Below, piece by piece: positions 16,069-24,932 of a stretch of 43,326 nt of DNA; positions within the stretch are counted from its first letter, which is position 1, and every line of letters begins with the position of its first letter. Origin of the DNA: Xanthomonas bromi (GTDB lineage Bacteria; Pseudomonadota; Gammaproteobacteria; Xanthomonadales; Xanthomonadaceae); assembly GCF_900092025.1 (NCBI RefSeq), contig NZ_FLTX01000063.1, forward strand, positions 1-43,326, given 5' to 3'. A program made the translations under genes and the position numbers. Under the pieces are notes generated by a model. That model was given only the letters and a program-made list of their open reading frames with translations, ran no database searches and was not told where the DNA came from.

Positions 16069-16962
16069 ATGTCCAAGCCCACGTTCAATGACCTGGCTGC
16101 GTTCACCAGCGTGGCCGTGCATCGCAGTTTTCGGCACGCGGCCACCGAGATGGGGTTGGCGCCGTCCTCGCTCAGCCATCTGATCAGCGCGCTGGAACGC
16201 AACCTCGGCGTGCGCCTGCTGCATCGAACCACGCGCTGCGTCTCGCTGACCGAAGCGGGCGAGCGCTTGTACGCAAAGCTGGTACCGGCGCTGCAGGACG
16301 TCGAGCAGGCGTTGAGCGAACTGGATGCCTTCCGTAGCGGGCCGACCGGCACGGTGCGCATCAACGCGCCCGAAATGGTGGTGCGGCTGTTGCTGCAGCA
16401 GGTGGTGCCGGACGTGCTGGCACGCTATCCGGCGCTGTCGGTGGACCTGGTGAGCGAAGGGCGGCTGGTGGATATCGTGGCGGCCGGTTTCGATGCCGGC
16501 ATTCGCCTGGCCGAGTCGGTGCCGCAGGACATGATCGCGGTGCCCTTCGCAGGCCAGACGCGGTTCATCGCCATCGCTGCGCCTGCGTATTTGCAGCGTG
16601 CTGGCTGCCCCAAGGCGCCGGACGATCTGCATCGTCATGCGTGCATCCGTCATCGCATGCCCAGCGGAAAGCTGTATCGCTGGGAGTTCGAGCGGCGTGG
16701 CCAGGAGCTGGTGATCGACGTGCCGGGACGGCTGACGCTGGACCAGATTCTGACGATGAGCGAAGCCGCTGAAGCCGGTCTTGGCATCGCCTATGTGCCG
16801 GAGTACGCGGCGAGTGACGCATTGGCGCGCGGTGCGGTGGTGCGCGTGCTGGAGGAGTGGTGCCCGGATGTGCCGGGATTGGCGCTGTATTACCCGGGAC
16901 ACCGACAGATTTCTCCGGGCCTGCGCGCGTTTATCGAGACGCTCAGGCAGGTGCTGCCTTAG
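16069..16962 (+). CDS. LysR-family transcriptional regulator
   Basis: A 297-residue LysR regulator. The N-terminal winged helix is typical: FTSVAVHRSFRHAATE, then SSLSHLISALERNLGVRLL and HRTTRCVSLTEAGERL. The effector-binding domain follows from about residue 90 (GTVRINAPEMVVRLLL). The subgroup resembles regulators with an AAGFDAGIRLAESV motif, common in the CrgA/DmlR-like group. The ATG at 16069 gives the family's usual N-terminus; a GTG at 16054 would add five residues. The gene divergent from it is only the truncated kptA remnant, so the original target may have been lost. Confidence 0.85.
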   Translation: MSKPTFNDLAAFTSVAVHRSFRHAATEMGLAPSSLSHLISALERNLGVRLLHRTTRCVSLTEAGERLYAKLVPALQDVEQALSELDAFRSGPTGTVRINAPEMVVRLLLQQVVPDVLARYPALSVDLVSEGRLVDIVAAGFDAGIRLAESVPQDMIAVPFAGQTRFIAIAAPAYLQRAGCPKAPDDLHRHACIRHRMPSGKLYRWEFERRGQELVIDVPGRLTLDQILTMSEAAEAGLGIAYVPEYAASDALARGAVVRVLEEWCPDVPGLALYYPGHRQISPGLRAFIETLRQVLP

Positions 16963-17104
16963 GCAGCGCAACGTATCGAATGCGGGCGCGAGCATGCCTT
17001 TCGGCAGACGGTGCGGATGCAGAGCGGACGCAGCGAGCCAGGTGCGCGCGCCGTCGTGTTGTCCGCTGCCTTGCCTGGCAGCATTCGCTGCTATCGTCCG
17101 CCGC

Positions 17105-17653
17105 ATGAGCAAGCCTGCTGCCACCATCCGTTGCAAGGCGACGCTGCTGCAACCGGCAGCGCCTGCCGGGGCATCTGGGCGGTTCCTGCTGCTGCCTGCT
17201 GCCGCAAGCAAGAAGCTCCCGACGCGCAGCATGGTCGCCGTTGCAGGCATCTTCGCCGGGCATCCAGCGCAGGCGACCTTGCAGCCCGACGGGCAGGGTG
17301 GGCATTGGCGCAAGGTGGAGCGCGCGCTGCAGCGCGCGTCCGGGGTTGCTGCTGGCGAGACGGTGACGCTGGCGATTGCGCCTGTCGAAGAAGAGCCCGA
17401 GCCGCAGGTGCCGGAAGATCTCCACGCCGCGCTGGCCGACCACCCGAACGCGTGCGACCTGGGACGACATCACCGCAGTGGCGCGGCGCGACTGGATCTT
17501 CCGGATCCTGTCGGGGAAAAAGCGCAGACGCGGGTCAAGCGGATGGCGACCACCTGCGACATGCTCGCCTCCGGCAAGCGGCGTGCGTGCTGTTTCGATC
17601 GGTCGGGCATGTACGGCAAATCGCTTGCTGCGCCGACGCCGAAAGCGGGCTGA
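17105..17653 (+). CDS. DUF1905/YdeI-type protein with an internal frame-swapped segment
   Basis: The 182-residue frame starts with ATG 17105 and matches DUF1905 in its first half (VAVAGIFAGHPAQATLQPDG, VTLAIAPVEEEPEPQVPEDL) and the YdeI/OmpD-associated family at its end (RVKRMATTCDMLASGKRR, CCFDRSGMYGKS). Between about 17452 and 17520 the frame reads meaningless residues, whereas the next frame spells the expected core RATWDDITAVARRDWIF and RILSGK. A two-base loss near 17450-17453 and a one-base loss in the A-run at 17517-17521 together remove exactly three bases and restore the frame. About 23 conserved residues are therefore replaced, and activity is doubtful. The family's molecular function is unclear. 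Confidence 0.65.
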   Translation: MSKPAATIRCKATLLQPAAPAGASGRFLLLPAAASKKLPTRSMVAVAGIFAGHPAQATLQPDGQGGHWRKVERALQRASGVAAGETVTLAIAPVEEEPEPQVPEDLHAALADHPNACDLGRHHRSGAARLDLPDPVGEKAQTRVKRMATTCDMLASGKRRACCFDRSGMYGKSLAAPTPKAG

Positions 17654-17845
17654 AGCGCGAACAGTGAGCTCAGTGGGCGTCGCTGTGGAGCAACACAAGC
17701 AGCCGCTCCGGGTGTCTGCCACCTGACCACACACCGGACGGACTAGCCGCTTGCACGGCGCCTGCCTATGCGCCGAAATGCTTACATGCGTCACACAAGC
17801 GCGCACCTATACTCCGGGGCTGCCCCACCGAGAGGTTCTGACCGC

Positions 17846-19207
17846 ATGAGCGCACCCCCATCGTCTCCGATCGCCACCGGGTCTGGCCCAGCTGCCGGTA
17901 GCCTTCGCCGCTCGGTGTCCAACACGCTCAAGGGCTCGGCCGGCAACCTGGTCGAGTGGTACGACGTCTACGTCTACTCGGTGTTCGCCACGTACTTCGA
18001 GTCGCAGTTCTTTTCCAAGGAAGACAAGAACGCCACGATGTTCGTGTGGGCGATCTTTGCGATGACGTTTTTGATGCGGCCGATCGGTGCGTGGTATTTC
18101 GGCCGTTTCGCCGACCGCTACGGCCGGCGCCTGGCGTTGACGATCTCGGTGTCGATGATGGCGCTGTGCTCGTTCGTCATTGCGATCACGCCGACCGTGG
18201 CGACGATCGGCATCGCGGCGCCGATCATTTTGTTGATGGCGCGCCTGCTGCAGGGATTTGCCACCGGTGGCGAATACGGCACCAGCGCCACGTACATGTC
18301 GGAGGCGGCGATTCCGGGCCGGCGTGGGTTCTTGTCCTCGTTCCATTACGTCACCCTGGTGGGTGGGCATGTGCTGGCGCAGACCACCTTGCTGGTGATG
18401 CTGCAGTTCTTCGATGCATCGCAGGTGTCCGAATGGGGCTGGCGCGTGGCGTTCGGTCTGGGCGGCATTGGCGCGTTGGTGGTGTTCTGGCTGCGTCGTA
18501 CGATGGACGAGTCGCTGAGCTCCGAATCCATCGCCGACTCGCGCACGGGCAAGGCCAAGGCCTCCGGCTCGATGCGCGAATTGTTCGTCAACCAGTGGCG
18601 CCCGTTGCTGCTGTGCTTCCTGATTACCGCCGGCGGCACGATTGCGTTCTACACCTATTCGGTCACCGGGCCGAAGATGATCCAGACCGCGTTCGCCGGT
18701 GGCGACGTGATGGCCGGCACCATCATCAACCTGGTTGCGCTGACCGTGTTGATGCTGATGCAGCCCGTCGGTGGGTGGTTGTCGGACATCGTCGGGCGCA
18801 AGACCTTGCTGGTGTTCTTCGGCATCGGCGGCGTGCTCTACACCTGGTTCCTGGTGATGGAACTGCCCAAGCAGACCGACTGGCTGACCGCGTTCGCGAT
18901 CCTCACCGTAGGCTTTGTGATCCTGACCGGCTACACCTCGATCAATGCGGTGGTGAAGGCGGAATTGTTTCCCACCCATGTGCGCGCGCTGGGCGTTGGT
19001 CTTGGCTATGCGTTGGCGAATTCGGCGTTCGGCGGCACCGCGCCGTTGCTGTATCAGGCCTCGTTGAAGACCGGCCACGTGACCGAGTTCGTGATCTATG
19101 CGACCGCAGTGATTGCCGTGTCGTTGGTGGTCTACATGTTCTTCCTGACCAACAAGGGCAGCAATTGGCTGGACGACGAGGCGGCGATGCATCAGCGCAA
19201 GCGGTGA
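17846..19207 (+). CDS. kgtP: KgtP-like dicarboxylate/alpha-ketoglutarate:H+ symporter (MHS family)
   Basis: A 453-residue MFS transporter of the metabolite:H+ symporter family with 12 hydrophobic segments. Diagnostic sequences are GNLVEWYDVYVYSVFA near the N-terminus, FLMRPIGAWYFGRFADR (MFS motif between TM2 and TM3), RLLQGFATGGEYGTSATY and FPTHVRALGVGLGYALANS. These match E. coli KgtP closely, which imports alpha-ketoglutarate across the inner membrane. Substrate assignment is by similarity of the signature regions. The ATG at 17846 matches the family start; the frame extends further upstream without similarity. No strong ribosome-binding site is visible, only AGAGG somewhat far away. Confidence 0.85.
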   Translation: MSAPPSSPIATGSGPAAGSLRRSVSNTLKGSAGNLVEWYDVYVYSVFATYFESQFFSKEDKNATMFVWAIFAMTFLMRPIGAWYFGRFADRYGRRLALTISVSMMALCSFVIAITPTVATIGIAAPIILLMARLLQGFATGGEYGTSATYMSEAAIPGRRGFLSSFHYVTLVGGHVLAQTTLLVMLQFFDASQVSEWGWRVAFGLGGIGALVVFWLRRTMDESLSSESIADSRTGKAKASGSMRELFVNQWRPLLLCFLITAGGTIAFYTYSVTGPKMIQTAFAGGDVMAGTIINLVALTVLMLMQPVGGWLSDIVGRKTLLVFFGIGGVLYTWFLVMELPKQTDWLTAFAILTVGFVILTGYTSINAVVKAELFPTHVRALGVGLGYALANSAFGGTAPLLYQASLKTGHVTEFVIYATAVIAVSLVVYMFFLTNKGSNWLDDEAAMHQRKR

Positions 19208-19233
19208 GCTGTTGCGCGTGGGCTGAGCCATTG

Positions 19234-19300
19234 CCTTCTCCCGTCGGGACATTGTCCTCCTGTATGGGGAGAAGGTGCCCGAAGGGGCGGATGAGGGGCG
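19234..19300. repeat. Dispersed intergenic repeat, module A, copy 1
   Basis: The sequence contains CCTTCTCCC, then GGGAGAAGGTGCCCGAAGG and GGCGGATGAGGGGC. The two ends can pair into a hairpin. The same module recurs at 27871-27914, 36934-36990 and 37194-37258. It directly follows the kgtP stop codon and may act as its transcription terminator. Confidence 0.75.
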
Positions 19301-19390
19301 CCTCAGGTGACTGGCCTAACCAGCGATGACAAACGCGTCGCCACGCGCCGGCAAAGCGAAACAATCGGCTGCTGCCGTGCATCGATACAG

Positions 19391-19510
19391 TCGACCCTCA
19401 CCCCAACCCCCGCTCCGCGCCCCGGCCCGCGCTTGCGGCGCGGGCGCTCCAAGGCACGCGCGCCAGTGGCGCGCAAGCTGTGCCTTATCGCCCCGAGGGG
19501 AGAGGGGCTA
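19391..19510. repeat. Dispersed intergenic repeat, module B, copy 1
   Basis: Module B begins CCTCACCCCAACCCCCGCTC and ends CTTATCGCCCCGAGGGGAG. A second copy lies at 37031-37133, in both cases about 40-90 bases after a module A copy, so A and B form one composite element. In this copy the stop codon and last few residues of the convergent FUSC gene are supplied by the repeat. Confidence 0.7.
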
Positions 19511-21791
19511 AAGCAGACGGCTCGTGCTTGATGTCTTCGCGCCGCTGTACTGTCTCTGCAAACAGGCTGCAACGCAGCCCAATCAACCCCAATAGCGCTG
19601 CATCGCGATGCGCGCCAGCTGGCACCTTGCCAACACGTGCCAGCGACACATCCAGACGCTCACGCAGCGCATGCGGGCCCGACAACGGCCGCTTGTGCGC
19701 AGCCTGCTGACGGTAATGCTTGGCAACCTCTGCCAAAATCGCGTCCACCGCCTCCTTGCTGGTTTGCGGCAACCCATGCCGCGCGCTGCGCAGTTGCAGG
19801 ATGTTCAAGCCCACGCGTACTTCGTTGAGCATATCCACCGAAGCCAGGTCGCTGCCTTCCGGCGTCAACGCCAGCCGCGGTGCGAGCAGACCAAGCAGAT
19901 CCAGCATGCGTGCGGCAAATTGCTGACGGTCCTGCGCACCGCGTCCGTTGGCGGCATCGGCCAGCGTGCGCCAGCCTTGCCGCACCAGGCGGCGTGCGCT
20001 CCATTCGGCACCGACCGAGCGGAACAGACGCGTCAGCACCACCGCAAATCCAATCCCCAGCACCATTGCCACCGCTGCATTGACGAAGCTCTGCAGGTTG
20101 GCGTTGTAGGTGTTCTGCAGGCTCAGCAGCGCGGTCAGGTTCACCACCAGCGGCAATGCGATCAGCATGCTCTTGGGGCGATGCAGCAGCACGCCCAACG
20201 GCAGGAACACCGCCGCAAGCACCACCACCAGCACCGGGAAATCGTGGATGGCCGGGAAGATGCCGAACAGATAGATGCCAGCGACCAGGCTGGCCACCAC
20301 CGCCCAGGTCAGGAACGACAGCATGCTCGGCGCGGGGTCGTCCTGCGCGGCGAAGAACGCGGCAGTCACGGCGGCCATCATCGCGCCGTTGCCGCCGCCT
20401 TCCCAGCCGATGCCGATCCACAGCACGCAATACGCCATCAGCGCGACACCGGCGCTCAGTGCGGAAAACGCGGCCATGCCGAAATCGAGATGGCGCGTGG
20501 TGCGGGCGGCTGCAGCACTGTCAGTGGTGGTTGGCGAGGACCAGCGCGATGGCTGCCAGAGCGCTTCACGTGTTGACGTAGGTCGTTCGATATCTTGCGG
20601 CGATGCGTCCAGCTGCGCAGGCGAGACCGCAGGCGCAGCGCTACCGCGTTGCCAACCCAGGCGCCGTAGCAGCGACCCAGCCATCGCAGAACGCGCAGCT
20701 GCGTTGTCCGATGCATTGTCGGCATGCATCGAGGCCGCAGATGTCGTAGACGGCGTTGCACGCAGCGCAACCGGCGCGGTGCCTTGCACCAGGGACTGCT
20801 GCAGCGCGCGGCAGTCTTGCCACAGGTCGAGCAGCTCCTGCAGGCGCAGCAGCAGGCTGTCCAGCAGCAGGCGATCGATGTCCTGGTTCACCACCGGGCG
20901 CAAGGCCTGGATGCGCGCACGCACTGCGTCAGCCTTTTGATCGACATCGATAGTGCCGGTGTCCTCGACATGATCCACCCACGCAGCAACATCCTCCAGC
21001 AACGCCGCAAGCTCCGACGCGTGCGCCGCGCCATCGCGCTGCAAGGCATCCAGGCGGTCGGCGATCGACGACAACAGCGGCAGCAGCATCAGCATGCGTG
21101 CGCGCAGTTGTTCCAGCGTGGAAGCGGCGCCGGCATGGCGTGGGTCATCGTGACGGACGAAGGCGATCAAGGCCTCGAACTGCACCAGATCCGCCGCCAG
21201 CCGGTTGCGCGGCGTGTGCGAAGCGCGGCGCTGCAGCACCAAGCGGCACCACTGCGCCGCGTCCTGCATCCAGTGGTCGATGCGTGCGATGAGCATCGGC
21301 CGCACCGAGGCGGGGAACACCAGCGAGGCAAACAGCACCGCCATCACCGTGCCCAGGATGATCTCTTCGCTGCGTGCCACCACCGTGTCGAACATGCCTT
21401 CGGGCGAGGTGACTGCCGGAAAGCCGATGAAGGCGGTGGTGTAGCCGGCCAGCAAGAAGGCATAGCCGCGCGGGCCGCGATTGAGCAGCGCCAGGAACAG
21501 GCAGCCCGACAACCACAGCGCCATTGCCGCGCTCAGCAGCAAGGGCGTCTCCACCAGATTCGGCAGCATCACCAACGTGGCCGCGCCGGCCAGCACGGTG
21601 CCGAACACGCGATACACGCCCTTGGCGCGGGTGGGGCCGAGCAGCGGTTGCGAGACGATGTAGACGGTGGCCATCGCCCAGTAAGGTCGCGACAGGTTGC
21701 CGGCCAGCGCGACAGACAACGCCGCGATCGATGCAGCGAAGGTCTTGGCCGAAAACAGCCAGGCCTGGCGATCGCGCAGCAATGTATTCAT
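19485..21791 (-). CDS. FUSC-family inner-membrane efflux pump (AaeB-like)
   Basis: A 768-residue FUSC/AaeB-type transporter. The N-terminal half has about six membrane helices beginning FSAKTFAASIAALSVALA, with the family motif NLSRPYWAMATVYIVSQP. A long cytoplasmic part (about 170-350) and a Ser/Ala-rich linker (about 350-430) follow. A second membrane block starts near residue 440 with LSAGVALMAYCVLWIG and contains the FAAQDDPAPSMLSFL region. Such pumps expel aromatic carboxylates. The ATG overlaps the stop of the outer-membrane factor gene by four bases (ATGA). The last residues, LAPLPSGR, and the stop codon lie inside the dispersed repeat, so the C-terminus may differ between strains. Confidence 0.85.
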   Translation of the reverse strand: MNTLLRDRQAWLFSAKTFAASIAALSVALAGNLSRPYWAMATVYIVSQPLLGPTRAKGVYRVFGTVLAGAATLVMLPNLVETPLLLSAAMALWLSGCLFLALLNRGPRGYAFLLAGYTTAFIGFPAVTSPEGMFDTVVARSEEIILGTVMAVLFASLVFPASVRPMLIARIDHWMQDAAQWCRLVLQRRASHTPRNRLAADLVQFEALIAFVRHDDPRHAGAASTLEQLRARMLMLLPLLSSIADRLDALQRDGAAHASELAALLEDVAAWVDHVEDTGTIDVDQKADAVRARIQALRPVVNQDIDRLLLDSLLLRLQELLDLWQDCRALQQSLVQGTAPVALRATPSTTSAASMHADNASDNAAARSAMAGSLLRRLGWQRGSAAPAVSPAQLDASPQDIERPTSTREALWQPSRWSSPTTTDSAAAARTTRHLDFGMAAFSALSAGVALMAYCVLWIGIGWEGGGNGAMMAAVTAAFFAAQDDPAPSMLSFLTWAVVASLVAGIYLFGIFPAIHDFPVLVVVLAAVFLPLGVLLHRPKSMLIALPLVVNLTALLSLQNTYNANLQSFVNAAVAMVLGIGFAVVLTRLFRSVGAEWSARRLVRQGWRTLADAANGRGAQDRQQFAARMLDLLGLLAPRLALTPEGSDLASVDMLNEVRVGLNILQLRSARHGLPQTSKEAVDAILAEVAKHYRQQAAHKRPLSGPHALRERLDVSLARVGKVPAGAHRDAALLGLIGLRCSLFAETVQRREDIKHEPSALAPLPSGR

Positions 21792-23254
21792 CGCGCGGCA
21801 GTGGCCGCAGTGGCGGCGCTACGCGCGTCGGTCTCCCAGCCGCCGCCCAGCGCCAGGAACAGCTGGATCTGATCCTGCGACACCTGCGCCTGTGCATTGG
21901 CCAGCGTCATGTCGGCGGTGGCCAAGGTGCGCTCGGCATCGAGGCTCGAGAGGTACGGCGTGCGCCCGCCCTGATACAGCCGGCGGTTCTGCGACGACGC
22001 CAGTTCGGCCTGTTGCTGCGCCTGTTCCAGCAGATGCAGGCGCTGCAGATCCTGCGCATAGCGCGACAGCGTCGTCTGCACTTCGCGCAAGGCCTGCAGC
22101 ACGGTGTTGTCGAACTGCGCCAGCGCGGCGTCGGCGCCGGCTTCGGTGGCGCGCACGCGGGCACGCGCACCGCTGGAGGGCAGCGTCCAGGAGATCAGCG
22201 GGCCGAACGACCACGCATGCGTGGCAGGCTCGCCGAAGTCTGCCAGCAGGCCGGTAGCGCCGATCGAGCCGCCCAGGCGGATGTCCGGATACAGCTCGGC
22301 GGTGGCCACGCCGATACGCGCGGTAGCCGCGGCCAGCCGGCGCTCGGCCTGGCGCACGTCCGGGCGGCGCGCCAGCAGTGCGCGGCCATCGCCGATCGGG
22401 ATCGGTTGCCGCAATGCAGGCGCGTGCGCGCAGTCGTCTACACCGGCCGGCACCTCGCCGGGCGTCCTGCCGAGCAATGCTGCCAACTGGTAAACGGCGG
22501 CCTGGCGGCGCGCGCGCAGCGGCGGCAGCGACGCTTCCAGCATCGCCACCTGCGCGGTGGCGCGCGCCAGATCCGGCGGCGTGCCGCGACCGGCAGCGAT
22601 CAGGCGCTGAGTGACCGCGCGGCTGCGCTGTTGCAAGTGCAGCGAATGCTCGGCCACCTGCAGCTCATGGTTGGCGTGGCAAATCTCCACATAACTGCCG
22701 GCGACCTGAGCCGCCACACTCACGCGCGCCAGATCGATCGCCGCCTGCGCCACGTGTGTATCGGCGTGCGCGGCTTCGGCGCCGCGTTGCAGCTTGCCGA
22801 ACAGATCGAACTGGTAGGACACGCCGAACTGGCCATCGGCCAGGTTGAACACCGGCAACTTTTCTTCCTGCAAAAACGCTTCGGCCGAGACCTGCGCGCG
22901 GCTGACGCCAGCTTCCACCTCGACATCGAAACCACCCGCATCCATGGCCTGTTCGTACACCGCAGCGGCGCGGCGCAGGTTGGCGCTGGCCACCTTCAAC
23001 TCGACGTTGTCGCGCAGGGCCTGTTCGATCAGGCCATCCAGCATCGGGTCCCGATACAGCGCCCACCAGCGCGCCGGCAGCGCTGCGCCGGGTTGCACAT
23101 GGTCGTTGCCGGTGTCCAGAAACGCGGCATTGGCGGCCGGCCGCTGATAGGCCGACTCGGCTGGTACGGCATAGTTCGGGCCGACCGTGCTGCAGGCAAT
23201 CAGCGTGGTCAGCAGTGCGGCCAATCCCAGCGGGCGACACACGGCGCGGTTCAT
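21788..23254 (-). CDS. NodT-family outer-membrane efflux lipoprotein
   Basis: A 488-residue TolC/NodT-type outer-membrane factor with a lipoprotein signal (LLTTLIAC, lipidated Cys21) followed by TVGPNYAVP. Two OEP repeats are present, with the coiled-coil helical parts seen as LRRAAAVYEQAMDAGG and LREVQTTLSRYAQDLQRL. The family motif DIRLGGSIGATG also occurs. It forms the outer-membrane duct of a tripartite pump. It overlaps the FUSC gene (ATGA) at its end, and its start overlaps the last codons of the membrane-fusion gene by four bases, so the pump genes are almost certainly translationally coupled. Confidence 0.9.
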   Translation of the reverse strand: MNRAVCRPLGLAALLTTLIACSTVGPNYAVPAESAYQRPAANAAFLDTGNDHVQPGAALPARWWALYRDPMLDGLIEQALRDNVELKVASANLRRAAAVYEQAMDAGGFDVEVEAGVSRAQVSAEAFLQEEKLPVFNLADGQFGVSYQFDLFGKLQRGAEAAHADTHVAQAAIDLARVSVAAQVAGSYVEICHANHELQVAEHSLHLQQRSRAVTQRLIAAGRGTPPDLARATAQVAMLEASLPPLRARRQAAVYQLAALLGRTPGEVPAGVDDCAHAPALRQPIPIGDGRALLARRPDVRQAERRLAAATARIGVATAELYPDIRLGGSIGATGLLADFGEPATHAWSFGPLISWTLPSSGARARVRATEAGADAALAQFDNTVLQALREVQTTLSRYAQDLQRLHLLEQAQQQAELASSQNRRLYQGGRTPYLSSLDAERTLATADMTLANAQAQVSQDQIQLFLALGGGWETDARSAATAATAAR

Positions 23255-24174
23255 GGCGCTGCCTTGGCCTGCACACGGGCAGGCGGGGCGACCGCGGGCG
23301 CATTCGCCGTGTCGGGCAGGATGCTCACCGTGGCGGTGCGACCGGCGATCAGGTGCACATGCGCAGGCACGCGATCCAGCGCGATGCGCACCGGGATGCG
23401 CTGCGCCAGCCGCACCCAGTCGAACGCCGGGGTGACATTGGGCAATGCGCCGGCGCTGCCGCTGCGGTAGCGGTCTTCGATGCCGGCGGCGATGCTTTGT
23501 ACATGCCCGTGCAGCGTGACCGGCTCACCCATCAGCTGCACGTCCACGCGCTGGCCGGGGTGCACGCCCTGCAGGCGGGTTTCTTCGAAATAGCCGTCGA
23601 CCCGGAACGAGCCGGTGTTCAGCACCGCCACCACCGGACGCCCGGCAGTGACGTAATCGCCGACGCGCACGGTGCGATCGCTGACATGGCCATCGGCCGG
23701 GCTACGCACCTGGGTGCGATCCAGGTTGAGCTGGGCCAGATCCACCGCCGATTGCGCAGTGGCGACGGCAGCCTGCGCCTTTTGCACGTTGGAGCGGCGC
23801 ACTTCGGCATCTTCGGCGGCGACCAGATCCTGCAGGCTGCGGTCGCGCGCGATCTCGCGGCGCAACTGGGTCAGCGTGGCCTGGCGCTCGGCCAGCGCCG
23901 CGTGCGCCTGTTCCAGCGCGATTGCGTAACGCGCGCGGTCCACCACGAACAGCAACTGCCCGCGCGCGACCGGCTGGTTGTCGGCCACCGCCACCGACTC
24001 CACCAGCCCAGACACATCCGGCGCCACCTGCACCACATCGGCGCCCACGTGCGCATCGCGCGTCCACGGCGCCTGCATGTAATAGCGCCACAGGTGCTGC
24101 AACACCAACGCGGCCACCACCACCATTGCCAGGGTCAGCAGCGCCGGCCCCGCGGTCTTGATCAGCTTTTTCAC
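23251..24174 (-). CDS. HlyD/AaeA-like membrane fusion protein
   Basis: A 307-residue periplasmic adaptor of the HlyD/EmrA/AaeA type. A single N-terminal membrane helix (LLTLAMVVVAALVL) is followed by YYMQAPWTRDAHVGADVV, then the lipoyl half-motif APDVSGLVESVAVADNQPV. A coiled-coil hairpin (about 85-155) and the second lipoyl half (VRSPADGHVSDRTVRVGDYV) complete the pattern. I prefer the GTG at 24174, which overlaps the DUF1656 stop as GTGA; a TTG at 24186 is the other in-frame option and adds four residues. It links the FUSC pump to the outer-membrane factor. Confidence 0.85.
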   Translation of the reverse strand: MKKLIKTAGPALLTLAMVVVAALVLQHLWRYYMQAPWTRDAHVGADVVQVAPDVSGLVESVAVADNQPVARGQLLFVVDRARYAIALEQAHAALAERQATLTQLRREIARDRSLQDLVAAEDAEVRRSNVQKAQAAVATAQSAVDLAQLNLDRTQVRSPADGHVSDRTVRVGDYVTAGRPVVAVLNTGSFRVDGYFEETRLQGVHPGQRVDVQLMGEPVTLHGHVQSIAAGIEDRYRSGSAGALPNVTPAFDWVRLAQRIPVRIALDRVPAHVHLIAGRTATVSILPDTANAPAVAPPARVQAKAAP

Positions 24175-24380
24175 GATTGCATCCAACGGGTAAGGACAAA
24201 CAGGTCGCCCAGCAGCGCGATGTACAGCGCCAGGTTGAACAGCGCCGGGTGCCAGATGTAGCGATACGCGCCGGCGCGGGTCAGCAGCGCGGCGAGCGCG
24301 CTGTTGAGCAGGTAGGCCAGCGTCATCAACGCCAGCAAGGTGGGCACGAACACACCGTAGAAACTGAATTCACCGTACAT
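24171..24380 (-). CDS. DUF1656 small membrane protein (AaeX-like)
   Basis: A 69-residue protein with two hydrophobic segments and the family hallmark YIWHPALFNLALYIALLG, as in AaeX. Such proteins are encoded at the head of aromatic-acid efflux operons; their exact role is not known. The ATG at 24380 begins MYGEFSFYGVFVP, matching the family start; an ATG at 24389 would add three residues. Neither has a strong ribosome-binding site. Confidence 0.8.
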   Translation of the reverse strand: MYGEFSFYGVFVPTLLALMTLAYLLNSALAALLTRAGAYRYIWHPALFNLALYIALLGDLFVLTRWMQS

Positions 24381-24476
24381 CGGGCACATGCTGGGAAACG
24401 AACACCAACGCCCGGCACAGCGCGCCGGGGCATCGAAAGGTCACAACGGGCGTCGCGCGCGACGCCGACAGCCGAC

Positions 24477-24932
24477 TCAGTCGGCCTGGCCCAGCCGCGC
24501 ATGCGCCTGCGCGATCTGCTCCCACAAGGTCAGCACCACCTGCACATCGGCCTCGCTGAGCGTGCCGAACACCTGCGCACGCAGTGCATCCAGGCAGATC
24601 TCGATGCGGCCGACCAGCGCCTGGCCTGCATCGGTCAGCCACAGCTGGTTGGCACGACGGTCGCTGCTGTCGGCTTCGCGGCGAAGCAGGCCCTGGGCCG
24701 CCAGCTTGTCCAGCAAGCGCACCAGGGAGGGGCCTTCCATGCCCAGTTGCTGGGCCAGCGTCACCTGGCGGATGCCGCCGCCGGAGCGGCCGATCATCAG
24801 CAACGGGCCGGTGCTGGCGCTGGACAGCCCAAGGTCGGCAAACGCCTGGTCGGCCAAGCGTTGCCACTGGCGGGCAGCCACCAGCAGACCGTAACTGAGC
24901 TGAGCACGGGGAGACAGGGGGATGCGCGTCAT
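24477..24932 (-). CDS. MarR-family transcriptional regulator of the efflux operon
   Basis: A 151-residue MarR-type winged-helix regulator. The recognition-helix region is QVTLAQQLGMEGPSLVRLLD and the wing is LRREADSSDRRANQLWLT, with the conserved D-x-R-A-N/R pattern. Such proteins usually repress an adjacent efflux operon and release DNA when an aromatic acid binds. It is the first gene of the same-strand pump cluster, 96 bases before the DUF1656 gene. The ATG at 24932 lies just inside an AT-rich palindromic region that could be its operator. Confidence 0.85.
   Translation of the reverse strand: MTRIPLSPRAQLSYGLLVAARQWQRLADQAFADLGLSSASTGPLLMIGRSGGGIRQVTLAQQLGMEGPSLVRLLDKLAAQGLLRREADSSDRRANQLWLTDAGQALVGRIEICLDALRAQVFGTLSEADVQVVLTLWEQIAQAHARLGQAD

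Noticed and set aside
16781..17104. Extension of the YdeI-family frame upstream to 16781
   Set aside because: The extension overlaps the LysR gene and has no similarity; the family N-terminus begins at ATG 17105.
17807..19252. 481-residue minus-strand open frame opposite kgtP
   Set aside because: Antisense shadow rich in His, Gln and Arg; kgtP has full transporter signatures.
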